A stretch of 64,000 nt of DNA from Pseudomonas orientalis (lineage in GTDB: Bacteria > Pseudomonadota > Gammaproteobacteria > Pseudomonadales > Pseudomonadaceae), in NCBI RefSeq assembly GCF_001439815.1, contig NZ_JYLM01000002.1:186001-250000 (forward strand), in the 5' to 3' direction. Under the pieces are notes generated by a model that was given only the letters and a program-made list of their open reading frames with translations, had not been told where the DNA came from and did no database searches. Made by a program: the position numbers and the translations under genes. This document shows, in pieces, positions 8,553 to 17,392 of this stretch. Position 1 is the first letter of the stretch. Every line of letters starts with the position of its first letter.

Positions 8553-9893
8553 TCAGGCCAGGGCGTTTTCGGCGGCTTCAACCGAGCTGTAGCGGTTGGC
8601 CGGCACTTGCAGGCCGAGGTTGTCGCGCAGCGTCTGCCCGCTGTACTCGGTACGGAACAACCCACGCTGCTGCAACACCGGCACCACCAGCTCAGTGAAG
8701 TACTGCAAGCCATCGGGCAGCACCGAGTTGATGATGAAGCCATCGCTGGCACCCGCCTCGAACCAGCGCTGGATTGCATCGGCGACCTGTTCCGGCGTGC
8801 CGACAAAATCGCGCCTGGGCCGCGAGAACCGCAGCGCCACTTCACGCAGGGTCAGGCCCTCGTCCCTGGCCAGTTGCTTGATGCGTTCGGAGCCGCCTTT
8901 CTGGCTGTTGGCGCCCAGATCGCCCAGTTCGGGGAACGGCGCATCGAGCGGGTATTGGCTGAAGTCATGATCGTTGAAGGGACGGCCGAGGGCGACAATC
9001 GCATCTTCCACGCTGACCAGCTCCACCGCCTGCTGGTAACGGCTTTGCACTTCGGCGGCATCGCGTCCCACGATCGGCCGGATACCCGGCAGGATCGACA
9101 GGCTGTCGGCATCCCGCCCGAAGCCCCTGGCGCGGCGTTTCAAATCGGCCGTATAGGTTTTGGCCTCGTCGATGTCCTCGACATGCACAAAGATCGCGTC
9201 GGCGTTCTGCGCGGCAAAGTTGCGCCCGTCTTCGGAGGTGCCGGCCTGGAAGATCACCGGCTGGCCCTGGCGCGAACGCGCGATATTCAGCGGGCCCTTG
9301 ACCGCGAAGAATTCGCCCTTGTGGTTGAGTGCATGCAACTTGTGCGGGGTGAAAAATTCGCCGCTTTGCTTGTCATAGGCAAAGGCGTCGTCCTCCCAGG
9401 AGTCCCACAGGCCCTTGACCACGTTCAGGTGTTCCTTGGCGATGCGGTAGCGCACGGCGTGAGGCGGGTGTTCGGCCTTGCCGAAGTTGTCGGCGGTGCC
9501 GCTCAGCCACGAGGTGACCACGTTCCAGCCGGCGCGGCCACCGCTGATGTGGTCCAGCGAGGCCAACTGGCGCGCCACCTGGTAGGGCTCGGTGTAACTG
9601 ACGGTCACGGTGGCGACCAGGCCGATATGGCTGGTCAGCGCGGCCAGGGCCGACAGGATCGTCAGCGGTTCGAAGCGGTTCAGGTAGTGCGGGCTGGACT
9701 TGGCGTGGATATGCAGGCTGTCGGCAATGAACACGAAGTCGAACCGCGCGGCTTCGGCCAATTCGGTCTGCTGCCTGTAAAAGCCGAAATTCGTACTGGC
9801 GTCGGGCTGCGCCTGCGGGTGGCGCCATTCGCCCCAGCCGTGGCCGACACCGTGCACCATGGCACCGAGTTTCAATTGACGTGGCTTGCTCAT
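8553..9893 (-). CDS. LLM-class FMN-dependent monooxygenase (NtaA/SnaA/DmoA family)
   Basis: 446 residues starting at ATG 9893 with AAGGAG just upstream. Opens [18 protein letters not shown] and continues through [17 protein letters not shown] and [11 protein letters not shown], signatures of the bacterial-luciferase-like NtaA/SnaA/DszA group that oxidises sulfur or nitrogen compounds with reduced FMN and O2. Starts 10 bases downstream of the binding-protein stop. With an organosulfur-type periplasmic binding protein, cysteine dioxygenase and rhodanese in the same operon, the likely role is oxidative release of sulfur from an organic sulfur source. The particular substrate is not evident. Confidence 0.9.
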   Translation of the reverse strand: MSKPRQLKLGAMVHGVGHGWGEWRHPQAQPDASTNFGFYRQQTELAEAARFDFVFIADSLHIHAKSSPHYLNRFEPLTILSALAALTSHIGLVATVTVSYTEPYQVARQLASLDHISGGRAGWNVVTSWLSGTADNFGKAEHPPHAVRYRIAKEHLNVVKGLWDSWEDDAFAYDKQSGEFFTPHKLHALNHKGEFFAVKGPLNIARSRQGQPVIFQAGTSEDGRNFAAQNADAIFVHVEDIDEAKTYTADLKRRARGFGRDADSLSILPGIRPIVGRDAAEVQSRYQQAVELVSVEDAIVALGRPFNDHDFSQYPLDAPFPELGDLGANSQKGGSERIKQLARDEGLTLREVALRFSRPRRDFVGTPEQVADAIQRWFEAGASDGFIINSVLPDGLQYFTELVVPVLQQRGLFRTEYSGQTLRDNLGLQVPANRYSSVEAAENALA

Positions 9894-9903
9894 GGGCTGC
9901 TCC

Positions 9904-10878
9904 TTAGCGTGAGGCTTGGGAATTGGGGGCGCGCAGGGCGTTGAAGCGTTTGTCGAAGCCTTGCGACACGTCGATATGCCGGCTCAACAGACCTTCCTTC
10001 TGGTAGGTGTCGGCGGTGGCTTGCAGGCCGCTGATCACCGCGTCGTCGATCAGTACCGGGGACAGAAGGGTGTCCTTGGCCACTTCGATGTGCACGGCCA
10101 ACGGCAGGCCGGTGATCTTGGCCTGGGCCGCGGCGTACTCGTCGGGGTGGCGGTTGGCCCAGGCGTAGGCGCGGTCAACCCGGGCGACAAAGTCGTCCAG
10201 TTGCACGCGTTTGTCGGCAATGGCCTGGTCGGTGGCGGCGAAGTACAGGTGGTTGCTCAAGAGGTTTTTGCCGCTGACCAGCACACGGGCGTTGCTTTGC
10301 GAGGTGACCACGGTGGTGTAGGGGTCCCAGGTGGCCCAGGCGTCGGCGGTGCCGTTATCCAGCACCAGCCGCGATTCGGCGGGCAGCAGGAAGATGAACT
10401 GCACATCCTGTGAGGTCAGGCCTGCGCTGGCCAGGGCCTTGATCGCCAGGTAGTGCCCGATGGAACCGCGCCCGGTGACGATCTTCTTGCCCTTGAGGTC
10501 GGCGGCAGTCTTGATCGGCGAATCCTGCGGCACCAGCAGGGCAGTGGTGTTACGCCCTTCGGCGTGGATGATGCTGATCACTTTGAGCGACGCACCGGCG
10601 CCGAGGGCGAACACATAGGGCGCATCGCCCAGGGCGCCGACATCCACCGCGCCGGCATTCAGCGCTTCGCCCAGGGGCGAGGCCGAGGGGAACTCCGACC
10701 ACTTGATCTCGTACGGTACGTTTCGGGTTTCGCCCGAGGCTTCCAGCAGCGCTTTGATCGTCGATTTCTGGTTGGCCACGCGCAGGGGTTGCAGGTCGGC
10801 GGCGTGGGCGTTGCCGAGCAGGCCGAGCGCCAGGGCGCCGCCCAGCAACAGGCGCTTGAGTGGGATAGTAGAAGACAT
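9904..10878 (-). CDS. Periplasmic aliphatic sulfonate/sulfate-ester-type ABC binding protein
   Basis: 324 residues from ATG 10878, which gives a good signal peptide ([20 protein letters not shown] then LGNAHAADL). The body resembles SsuA/TauA-type binding proteins ([40 protein letters not shown]). No permease or ATPase gene accompanies it, so it must dock to a transporter encoded elsewhere or the set has been broken up. It sits 83 bases downstream of the rhodanese gene in the same orientation. Longer frames reaching upstream overlap the rhodanese gene and lack a signal peptide at their start. Confidence 0.88.
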   Translation of the reverse strand: MSSTIPLKRLLLGGALALGLLGNAHAADLQPLRVANQKSTIKALLEASGETRNVPYEIKWSEFPSASPLGEALNAGAVDVGALGDAPYVFALGAGASLKVISIIHAEGRNTTALLVPQDSPIKTAADLKGKKIVTGRGSIGHYLAIKALASAGLTSQDVQFIFLLPAESRLVLDNGTADAWATWDPYTTVVTSQSNARVLVSGKNLLSNHLYFAATDQAIADKRVQLDDFVARVDRAYAWANRHPDEYAAAQAKITGLPLAVHIEVAKDTLLSPVLIDDAVISGLQATADTYQKEGLLSRHIDVSQGFDKRFNALRAPNSQASR

Positions 10879-10961
10879 GGGACAGACTCCAGGCGTTGGG
10901 TAAGGGAACATGCCTCCGCCTGGAGAAGGGGTCGGATTTCCGGAAACGGTGCAGCAGTGGA

Positions 10962-12545
10962 TCAGATCACGTAGAAACCGTGGGTGGCGTCGCGCGCCAA
11001 TTGCTCGACCAGGCCGAATTCCCAATCCAGGTAGGCCTGCATGGCTTCCCGTGGGTTATCGGTGCCTTCGTAGGGACGGCGGTAGCGGTCGATGCGCGGT
11101 GAAGCAAGATGGATTTCACCTTCTTCCAGCGGCAGTTGCGCGGCGATCCAGGCGGCGGTGCCGTCCTGCAACAGGAACACCTGTCTGCCGGTCAACGCTT
11201 CGACTTCGGCCACCGCCAGGCGCGCCAGCTGGCTGCTGCCGCAGGTCAATACGTAGCGCTGCGCAGTGGGCACCTTGGCCAGGGCTTCGGGCAATTGCGC
11301 GCGCAGCACCCACCAGGCACCGGGGATATGGCGTTTCACGTAATTGGCGCTGGCGGTGAAATCCAGCACCACGGTGTCGCCATGCTCGAGCCAGTCGGCC
11401 AGTGTCTGCGCACTGATCAGTTCGGCCTGGGGCGGCGCGGGCACCGGGGCGATCCAGGCGCCCTGTGCGCTGAAGTGCGCCTCTTGCAGCTCGTCCAGGA
11501 CAAAGACTTCCCAGCCCAATTGCGCGAGCCAGGACGCCGACATGTTCGCGCGCACACCGTCATCGTCGACCAATACCAGGCGCGCGCCACGCACGCTGGC
11601 GACATGGTCGGTTTCCTGCACCAGTTGCCCGCCCGGCGTGGAGCGGGCGCCGGGCAGGTGGCCGGCTGCGAATTCTTCCGGGGTGCGCACGTCGAACAGG
11701 TAGGTGGTGCGTGTCCCATCCTGCTGCCAGCGTTGCAGGTCATCCAGGGTTGCACGGCCGACTTTGGCCTTGTCGGCCACGCCGCGCGCCTGCCGGGCGG
11801 CACTGCGCCGATGCTCCTCGGACGTCGGCGCAAAGCGGCGCGCCTGACCATGGGCGAGTGTCTGCCCGGCCAGGGTCCAACCGATGGTGCCGTTGCGCAG
11901 CGCCGACACCGGGTTGGCCACGCCGGCGTTGATCAACGACTGGGTGCCGATAATGCTGCGGGTTCGCCCGGCGCAGTTGACGATAATGCGCGTGGCCGGG
12001 TCCGGGGCCAGTTCACGGGCACGCAGCACCAGCTCGGCACCCGGCACGCTGATGCCGGTGGGAATACTCATGGTCTGGTATTCATCGAAACGCCGCGCAT
12101 CAAGCACCACCACATCGGCCTGGCTGTCGAGCAGCGCCTGGACCTCCTCGGCGGCCAGGGACGGCGTGTGGCGCTGGTTTTCCACCAGTTCGCCAAAGGC
12201 TTTGCTCGGCACATTGACGTCGATAAACAGCTCGCCACCGGCCTGGCGCCAACCCTCAAGCCCACCCTCAAGCAGGCTGACCCGCGTGTAACCCAGCGCA
12301 ACCAGGCGTTCGGCGGCGCGTTCGGCCAAGCCTTCACCGTTGTCGTACAGCGTAACCTGGGTATCGCGGTGTGGAATGCGCGAATACACCTCCAGTTCCA
12401 GCTTGGACAGCGAGATATTCGCGGCAAACAGCGGATGGCCTTGGGCATACGGCGCTTCCTCGCGCACGTCTACCAGGGCGACTTCCTCACGGGCCAACAG
12501 GGCCTGGCGAATCTGGGCAAAGCTGCGGGTCGGTACGGTGCTCAT
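10962..12545 (-). CDS. Four-domain rhodanese (sulfurtransferase) protein
   Basis: 527 residues containing four consecutive rhodanese-like units at roughly 7-110, 128-228, 264-352 and 376-478. Unit 2 has an active-site loop with Cys191 (CAGRTRS) and unit 4 with Cys435 (CGSSQLAR). Units 1 (YDNGEGLAE) and 3 (VDDDGVRAN) have no cysteine in that loop, so the protein alternates inactive and active domains, like a duplicated two-domain sulfurtransferase. No signal peptide: cytoplasmic. ATG overlaps the stop of the cysteine dioxygenase gene (ATGA), so both proteins are made together. Probable role: moving sulfane sulfur from thiosulfate or 3-mercaptopyruvate during sulfur assimilation. Confidence 0.9.
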   Translation of the reverse strand: MSTVPTRSFAQIRQALLAREEVALVDVREEAPYAQGHPLFAANISLSKLELEVYSRIPHRDTQVTLYDNGEGLAERAAERLVALGYTRVSLLEGGLEGWRQAGGELFIDVNVPSKAFGELVENQRHTPSLAAEEVQALLDSQADVVVLDARRFDEYQTMSIPTGISVPGAELVLRARELAPDPATRIIVNCAGRTRSIIGTQSLINAGVANPVSALRNGTIGWTLAGQTLAHGQARRFAPTSEEHRRSAARQARGVADKAKVGRATLDDLQRWQQDGTRTTYLFDVRTPEEFAAGHLPGARSTPGGQLVQETDHVASVRGARLVLVDDDGVRANMSASWLAQLGWEVFVLDELQEAHFSAQGAWIAPVPAPPQAELISAQTLADWLEHGDTVVLDFTASANYVKRHIPGAWWVLRAQLPEALAKVPTAQRYVLTCGSSQLARLAVAEVEALTGRQVFLLQDGTAAWIAAQLPLEEGEIHLASPRIDRYRRPYEGTDNPREAMQAYLDWEFGLVEQLARDATHGFYVI

Positions 12546-13153
12546 AGGGCAGGGCTCTTTTCTTTGGACAGGTCCCAGATATTCGGGAGGTAGGCGTTGG
12601 AATAACCGGAGATGAACAGTTTCTCGCTGCCGTCGGCTTGATACACCGCACGGCGCACCGCGCCGATGTTGGCGCCGTACACATGAATGCTGATGGACAC
12701 CTGGTCATCGTGAGCATTGCTCACCTGATGGATATCACCGACCTTGGGCGACACCGCTTCGACCTGGCCCGGCCGCAAGTGCGCCGGCGTACCCTGGGCT
12801 ACCAACGCACCCTCGGCCGTGCGGGCAAAACCCTGGGAAAATTCCGCACCGCGCAACATGCCGATCAGCCCCCACACCCGATGATCGTGAATCGGCGTGC
12901 GTTGCCCCGGTCCCCAGACAAAACTGACGACGCTGAAGCGCTGGCGCGAATCGGCGTGCAGCAAAAATTGCTGGTAGCGCTCGGGGTCGGGTTGGGCGAA
13001 GGCGTCGGGCAGCCAGTCGTCATGGCTGACCAGTTGCGCCAGCAGCTTGCCGCCACGGTGCAGCAGGTCGCCTTCGCGCGGGTTGCCGTCGATCAGCTCA
13101 GCCAAGGCGCCAATAAAGGCGCGCAGTCTCTCGGGGTGTCGGGCCTGGCTCAT
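12542..13153 (-). CDS. Cysteine dioxygenase (cupin, type I)
   Basis: 203 residues from ATG 13153, preferred over the ATG six bases upstream because GGAA lies at proper distance. Cupin metal site visible as His89, His91 (RTPIHDHRVWG) and His142 (DIHQVSN), with the C-terminal SISIHVYG strand. The family oxidises L-cysteine to cysteine sulfinate with Fe(II) and O2. First gene of the leftward six-gene cluster and translationally coupled to the rhodanese. A related thiol dioxygenase (for example 3-mercaptopropionate dioxygenase) is a possible alternative; sequence alone does not settle the thiol. Confidence 0.88.
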   Translation of the reverse strand: MSQARHPERLRAFIGALAELIDGNPREGDLLHRGGKLLAQLVSHDDWLPDAFAQPDPERYQQFLLHADSRQRFSVVSFVWGPGQRTPIHDHRVWGLIGMLRGAEFSQGFARTAEGALVAQGTPAHLRPGQVEAVSPKVGDIHQVSNAHDDQVSISIHVYGANIGAVRRAVYQADGSEKLFISGYSNAYLPNIWDLSKEKSPAL

Positions 13154-13365
13154 GAACATTCCATTGGCGATGTTGATGGCGTTATCTAAGCATAATGTTA
13201 AATCTTAATATGCTATTTTTTAATGATTAGCTTATAGCTGCAGGTAATTTAGAACCGCTCTGCATAGCGTTAGACGTTATCGATCACAGGGCGGGCTATC
13301 CAGACCGGGTTGCGCCCACTATGCTTGCCACACATCTTAATGACTGTTCTCTATGTGCGGCCCAA
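13154..13365. promoter_or_regulatory. Divergent AT-rich control region (sulfur operon / LysR)
   Basis: 212 bases between the cysteine dioxygenase and LysR starts. The part at about 13180-13250 is far more AT-rich than its surroundings (GTTAAATCTTAATATGC, TTTTTTAATGATTAGC) and should hold the promoters and LysR binding sites for both directions. I cannot assign individual -10/-35 boxes with confidence. Confidence 0.6.
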
Positions 13366-14271
13366 ATGAAAATTGACGATATCGATGCCTTTGTCGAAGT
13401 GATTCGTTGCCAATCCATCAGCCATGCCGCCGAGTCGTTGCAATTGACCCAACCGGCCATCACCCGCCGCGTGCAGAACTTCGAGCAGGCGCTGGGGGTG
13501 GAGTTGTTCGACCGCAACACCAAGCCTCTCAAGCCAACGCTGATCGGTACCCGGGTGTATGAGCAGTGCCGGCTGATCCTGCGTGAAATGGACGCGCTGC
13601 GCGAGTTGGTTGCCACCGATGCACCGCCCACCGGCGTGCTGCGCCTGGGCGTGCCGCAGACCCTCGGCGACGTGGTGCTGCTCGATGCGCTCAAGCACCT
13701 GCGCACCGAGTATGCCGACCTGCGCGCCCAGGTGGCCACGGGCTGGGGCAGCCAATTGGTGGGCAAGATCGAACGCGGCGAGCTGGATGCGGCGGTGGCG
13801 TTGTTCCCGGCGGGCAAGATCTTTGCGGACACTGTCGTCGGTGAGTCCATCGGCAAGATGGAACTGGTGGTGGTGTGCGCCAAGGCGCAGCGGCCGAAAA
13901 AACCGTGCAAGCTGGCCGATGTGTACCAGCACGGCTGGGTCCTCAACCCGGACGGGTGCGGCTTCCGTGCCGGCTTGCAGCGCACCCTGGCGGATCAGGG
14001 ACTGGCCCTGCGGGTCAACCTGGAAACCTTCGGCACCGAATTGCAACTGGGGCTGGTGGCGGATGGGCTGGGCCTCGGCCTGGTGCCACGCCCGTTGCTC
14101 GAGCGCAGTGCCCATCGAGAACAACTGGCCGTGATGCCGCTGAAGGATTTCAAGCCGGTGATGGACTTATGGCTGATCTATCCGCATTTCCTTGGCAACC
14201 TGCAGGGGCCGGTGGATGCGTTTGGCAAATGGGTGGCCGATTCGCTGCACAAGATCCGCAACGCGGCCTGA
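13366..14271 (+). CDS. LysR-family transcriptional regulator of the sulfur cluster
   Basis: 301 residues from ATG 13366 (MKIDDIDAFVEVIRCQSISH), a standard LysR beginning; a longer frame from 13321 adds 15 atypical residues. N-terminal winged HTH (SHAAESLQLTQPAITRRVQNF), then the two-lobed effector domain. Divergent from the six-gene cysteine dioxygenase/rhodanese operon, which by the usual LysR layout it probably controls. The effector is not known; a sulfur metabolite would fit. Confidence 0.88.
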   Translation: MKIDDIDAFVEVIRCQSISHAAESLQLTQPAITRRVQNFEQALGVELFDRNTKPLKPTLIGTRVYEQCRLILREMDALRELVATDAPPTGVLRLGVPQTLGDVVLLDALKHLRTEYADLRAQVATGWGSQLVGKIERGELDAAVALFPAGKIFADTVVGESIGKMELVVVCAKAQRPKKPCKLADVYQHGWVLNPDGCGFRAGLQRTLADQGLALRVNLETFGTELQLGLVADGLGLGLVPRPLLERSAHREQLAVMPLKDFKPVMDLWLIYPHFLGNLQGPVDAFGKWVADSLHKIRNAA

Positions 14272-14332
14272 ACCCCGGGGGGCTTGCTCCCTTCACGGTG
14301 TCCCAAGCTTCCCAACTGATACGCCCCGGTCC

Positions 14333-14400
14333 AAATGTGGGAGGGGCGGTGCGACGATTCGACTTGCCCCCGATGGCGGCCTCAGGATCGACCAGAATGT
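14333..14400. repeat. Degenerate REP remnant (class A)
   Basis: A class A beginning (AAATGTGGGAGGGG) is followed after a scrambled stretch by ACTTGCCCCCGATGGCGGCC. The palindrome is no longer intact. It lies in the 271-base gap between the LysR and MscS genes, where I see no other feature. Confidence 0.55.
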
Positions 14401-14542
14401 TGGATCAGACCGAGTACCTATCCGTTTGTGCGGTAACGGCTTCTGGCGGTTGCGCTCTAGCCTGCCGCACATTTTGCTTGGTGCTATACCCGCCAATCTC
14501 ATTTCATGCGATCTTCTCGGCATTCGCCCTGGAGTCGCCTGG

Positions 14543-15988
14543 ATGCCCTCATTTATCGTTGATCACCCGATGGTGTGCGCCCTGGCGCTGATCCTTATCG
14601 ACATTGCCGTATGGCGCCTCATCAGCCCCGCGCTGGCCAACTGGAAACTCGCGGCGCGGCTGGTGATCTTTGCGGTGTTCAGCGCGGTGTTGTTCAACGA
14701 TGGCATGAACCCCATGCAGGCGGCGCCCTATGTCGATGACACCGCCCTGCACCTGGCGGCCACGGCCTTGCAGATCGGCTGGTGGCTGTTCGCGGCGCGC
14801 ACCCTCACGGTGTTGCTCGGCGCGGTGATGATGCAGCGGGTCGGCCACACCGGGCGCTTGTTGCAGGATCTGATGGGCGCGGTGATTTTTCTGATTGCGA
14901 TCATCGCCGCCATGGCCTACGTGCTCGACCTGCCGGTCAAGGGCGTGCTCGCCACCTCCGGCGCCGTGGCGATCATCGTCGGCCTGGCGCTGCAAAGCAC
15001 CCTGAGCGACGTGTTTTCCGGGATCGTGCTCAACACCACCAAGCCTTACCAGATCGATGACTGGATCTCCATCGACGGCACCGAAGGCCGCGTCACTGAT
15101 ATCGATTGGCGCGCCACACGCCTGCAAACCTCCCAGGGCAGCCTGGCGGTGATCCCCAATTCCCTGGCGGCCAAGGCCAAGATCATCAACTTCTCGCGCC
15201 CGGCCGACATGTTCGGTCTGGCGGTCAGCCTGCAAGTCAGCCCCCATGCGCGCCCGCAAACGGTGATCGAGGCCCTGGAGCGGGCGATGCAGGGCTGCCG
15301 CGCGCTGTTGGCCAAACCGGCGCCCAGCGTGGCGTTCAAGGCTTCGGCCAGTGGCGGCGTGGAATATGAAATCAGCGGCTTCGTGCCGGCCATGGGCCTT
15401 AAACGCGAAGTGCGCAACCAGCTTTACGACCTGGCCTTCCGGCATCTGCAGGCGGCGGGCGTGGGGCTGTTGTCCGCCAGCGAAGGCAGCACGCCGGCCA
15501 CGGTCTCCGGCGCGCGCGCACTGCTTGAGCGGTCGTCGATCTTCTCCACCCTGCGCCAGGAAGAAAAAGACACCTTCAGCCAGAACATGACCCTGCACAC
15601 CTACCGCGCTGGCGACATGATCCTGCCGGCGGGGGAGGTCAGCGATCACCTGTTCATCATCGAATCCGGCGTGGTCTCGGTGATGCTGGTCAAGGGCGGC
15701 CACGCGTTCGAGGCCGGGCGCATGGGGCCGGGGGAGGTGATTGGCGAGTCGGGCATCCTGTCCGATCAGGCCACGCTGGCGGATTTCACCGCCAAGACCT
15801 ACTGCACGCTGTACCGCATCGAAAACGAATACCTCAAGCCCTGCCTGGACGCGCGCCATGATATCGGCGAAGCCATGAAGGCGCTGCTGGACTTCCGTGT
15901 GCATGCCGCCCAGGCGTTGACCGAAGACGCGCCGGTGGTGCCGGTGAAGAAAGGTTTCCTGCAGTGGTTGAGGAGCCGTGGCCTGTAG
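14543..15988 (+). CDS. MscS-type mechanosensitive channel with C-terminal cyclic-nucleotide-binding domain
   Basis: 481 residues from ATG 14543 (MPSFIVDHPMVCALAL); the frame stays open upstream but those codons fall in intergenic, REP-like DNA. Four or five membrane helices in the first 165 residues end in the pore-lining helix (GAVAIIVGLALQSTLSDVFS), followed by the MscS beta domain (NTTKPYQIDDWISIDGTEGR). From about residue 330 a cNMP/Crp-type domain appears (LERSSIFSTLRQEEKDTFSQ; PAGEVSDHLFIIESGVVSV). It should gate ion or solute flux in the inner membrane in response to tension and perhaps a nucleotide. Stands alone. Confidence 0.9.
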   Translation: MPSFIVDHPMVCALALILIDIAVWRLISPALANWKLAARLVIFAVFSAVLFNDGMNPMQAAPYVDDTALHLAATALQIGWWLFAARTLTVLLGAVMMQRVGHTGRLLQDLMGAVIFLIAIIAAMAYVLDLPVKGVLATSGAVAIIVGLALQSTLSDVFSGIVLNTTKPYQIDDWISIDGTEGRVTDIDWRATRLQTSQGSLAVIPNSLAAKAKIINFSRPADMFGLAVSLQVSPHARPQTVIEALERAMQGCRALLAKPAPSVAFKASASGGVEYEISGFVPAMGLKREVRNQLYDLAFRHLQAAGVGLLSASEGSTPATVSGARALLERSSIFSTLRQEEKDTFSQNMTLHTYRAGDMILPAGEVSDHLFIIESGVVSVMLVKGGHAFEAGRMGPGEVIGESGILSDQATLADFTAKTYCTLYRIENEYLKPCLDARHDIGEAMKALLDFRVHAAQALTEDAPVVPVKKGFLQWLRSRGL

Positions 15989-16081
15989 ATTGGTCACCTG
16001 TTCTTCGCCCGGATTGGCTATTTCTCCAGAACGCCCGGGTGACTAATCTGCGCACCCATCCCAACGTTCTGGAGCTCCACC

Positions 16082-16519
16082 ATGCAAACCCGTACCGATT
16101 TCTACACCGCTTCCCCAGACGCGATGAAGGCCATGCTGGCCCTGGAGGCGGCGGTCGGCAAGCTGTCCATCGAACTGCCCCTGCTGGAACTGGTGCGCCT
16201 GCGCGTTTCGCAAATCAACGGCTGCGCCTTCTGCCTCGACATGCACACCGCCGATGCGCGCAAGGGCGGTGAAACCGAGCGCCGCCTGTACACCCTGTCG
16301 GCCTGGCGGGAAACGCCGTTCTTCACCCCGCGTGAACGCGCCGCCCTGGCCTGGGCCGAAAGCCTGACCCTGCTCAGCCAGACCCACGCCCCCGATGAGG
16401 ACTTCAACGCCTTGGCGGCCGAGTTCAGCGCGCAGGAACAGGTCGACCTGAGTGTGGCGATTGCCACCATCAACAGCTGGAACCGCCTGGCGGTGGGTTT
16501 TCGCAAGATGCCCAAGTAA
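16082..16519 (+). CDS. AhpD-like carboxymuconolactone decarboxylase family protein
   Basis: 145 residues, with GGAGCTCCACC upstream of the ATG. The AhpD active-site pattern C-x2-C-x3-H is present as Cys48, Cys51 and His55 (INGCAFCLDMHTADA), and the C-terminal IATINSWNRLAVGFR is typical. These small helical proteins act as thiol-based peroxide reductases or related oxidoreductases. It converges on the AraC gene with only four bases between stops. No AhpC partner is adjacent. Confidence 0.9.
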   Translation: MQTRTDFYTASPDAMKAMLALEAAVGKLSIELPLLELVRLRVSQINGCAFCLDMHTADARKGGETERRLYTLSAWRETPFFTPRERAALAWAESLTLLSQTHAPDEDFNALAAEFSAQEQVDLSVAIATINSWNRLAVGFRKMPK

Positions 16520-16523
16520 GCGT

Positions 16524-17294
16524 TCAGCCGGACTTGAAATAACCGCGCGGCGTGGTACCGGTCATGCCTTTGAAGAAGGCGATCAACGCACTGTCGCTGG
16601 CAAAGCCCAGTTCAAAGGCGCAGTAGCCCAGGCTGCGCCCGATGGCGAGCAGTTCGATCACCCGCATCAGACGCCACTGTTGGCGCCACTGCTGATACCC
16701 CAGGCCGGTTTCCCTAAGGAAAATCCGGCCGATGGTCTTGGTGCTGGCGCCAATGTGCTTTTCCAGCGCCTGCAACGTGGGGGGCAGGCGGTCGAGCCGG
16801 GCCAGCAGCGGCGCCAGGCGTTTGTCCCGGGGCAAAGGCAGCAGCAGCGGCTGTTCGGCGGCCTGGCGGATTTCGTCGAGGCACAGGCCGAGCAAATGCG
16901 CATGGCGGCCCGTGTGCCAATCGGTCTCGAACGGGGCCAGGGCCATCGGTTCCAGCACCGCCCTGAGCAGGGCGCTCACTTCGATCACCCGCACCTGCGC
17001 CGGTAACTGCTCGGCCAGGGCCGCGCTCACATACACCGAACGATAATCCACGGTTTGCTGCATCACCGCGCGATGGGGCAAGCCGCCGGGGATCCAGGCC
17101 GCGCGCGTGGGGGGCAACAGGCACAGTTGATTGTCCAGAGTGATCCGCGTGCAACCCTGCTGGGTGAACAGCAGTTGCCCGCGTTGGTGCCGGTGCAAGC
17201 CGGAGTCGTGGTTGCCCAGCACTGCGGCGATGCCGATCACGGGCGCCGCGAATGCGTCGGGGTTGAACGACGCGGTGGCCTCAAGCCAAGCCAT
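16524..17294 (-). CDS. AraC-family transcriptional regulator
   Basis: 256 residues with an N-terminal cupin-like sensing domain (NHDSGLHRHQRGQLLFTQQG) and a C-terminal AraC double HTH (about 155-256; LQALEKHIGASTKTIGRIFL and SLGYCAFELGFASDSALIAF). Divergent from the MFS transporter gene at 17393, with 98 bases between starts, so it most likely controls that exporter. The ligand is unknown. Confidence 0.9.
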   Translation of the reverse strand: MAWLEATASFNPDAFAAPVIGIAAVLGNHDSGLHRHQRGQLLFTQQGCTRITLDNQLCLLPPTRAAWIPGGLPHRAVMQQTVDYRSVYVSAALAEQLPAQVRVIEVSALLRAVLEPMALAPFETDWHTGRHAHLLGLCLDEIRQAAEQPLLLPLPRDKRLAPLLARLDRLPPTLQALEKHIGASTKTIGRIFLRETGLGYQQWRQQWRLMRVIELLAIGRSLGYCAFELGFASDSALIAFFKGMTGTTPRGYFKSG

Positions 17295-17392
17295 GGGATG
17301 TCCGATTTCAAGGGTAAACTGTCGAAGTTCGGATAATACCCCAGGCGCGGCGCTCTAGAATCCCTGCGGTGTGTTTAGGGAGGGATCTGGTG

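Noticed and set aside
11109-12593. A 494-residue plus-strand frame opposite the rhodanese gene
   Set aside because: Shadow of the four-domain rhodanese; no domain signature.
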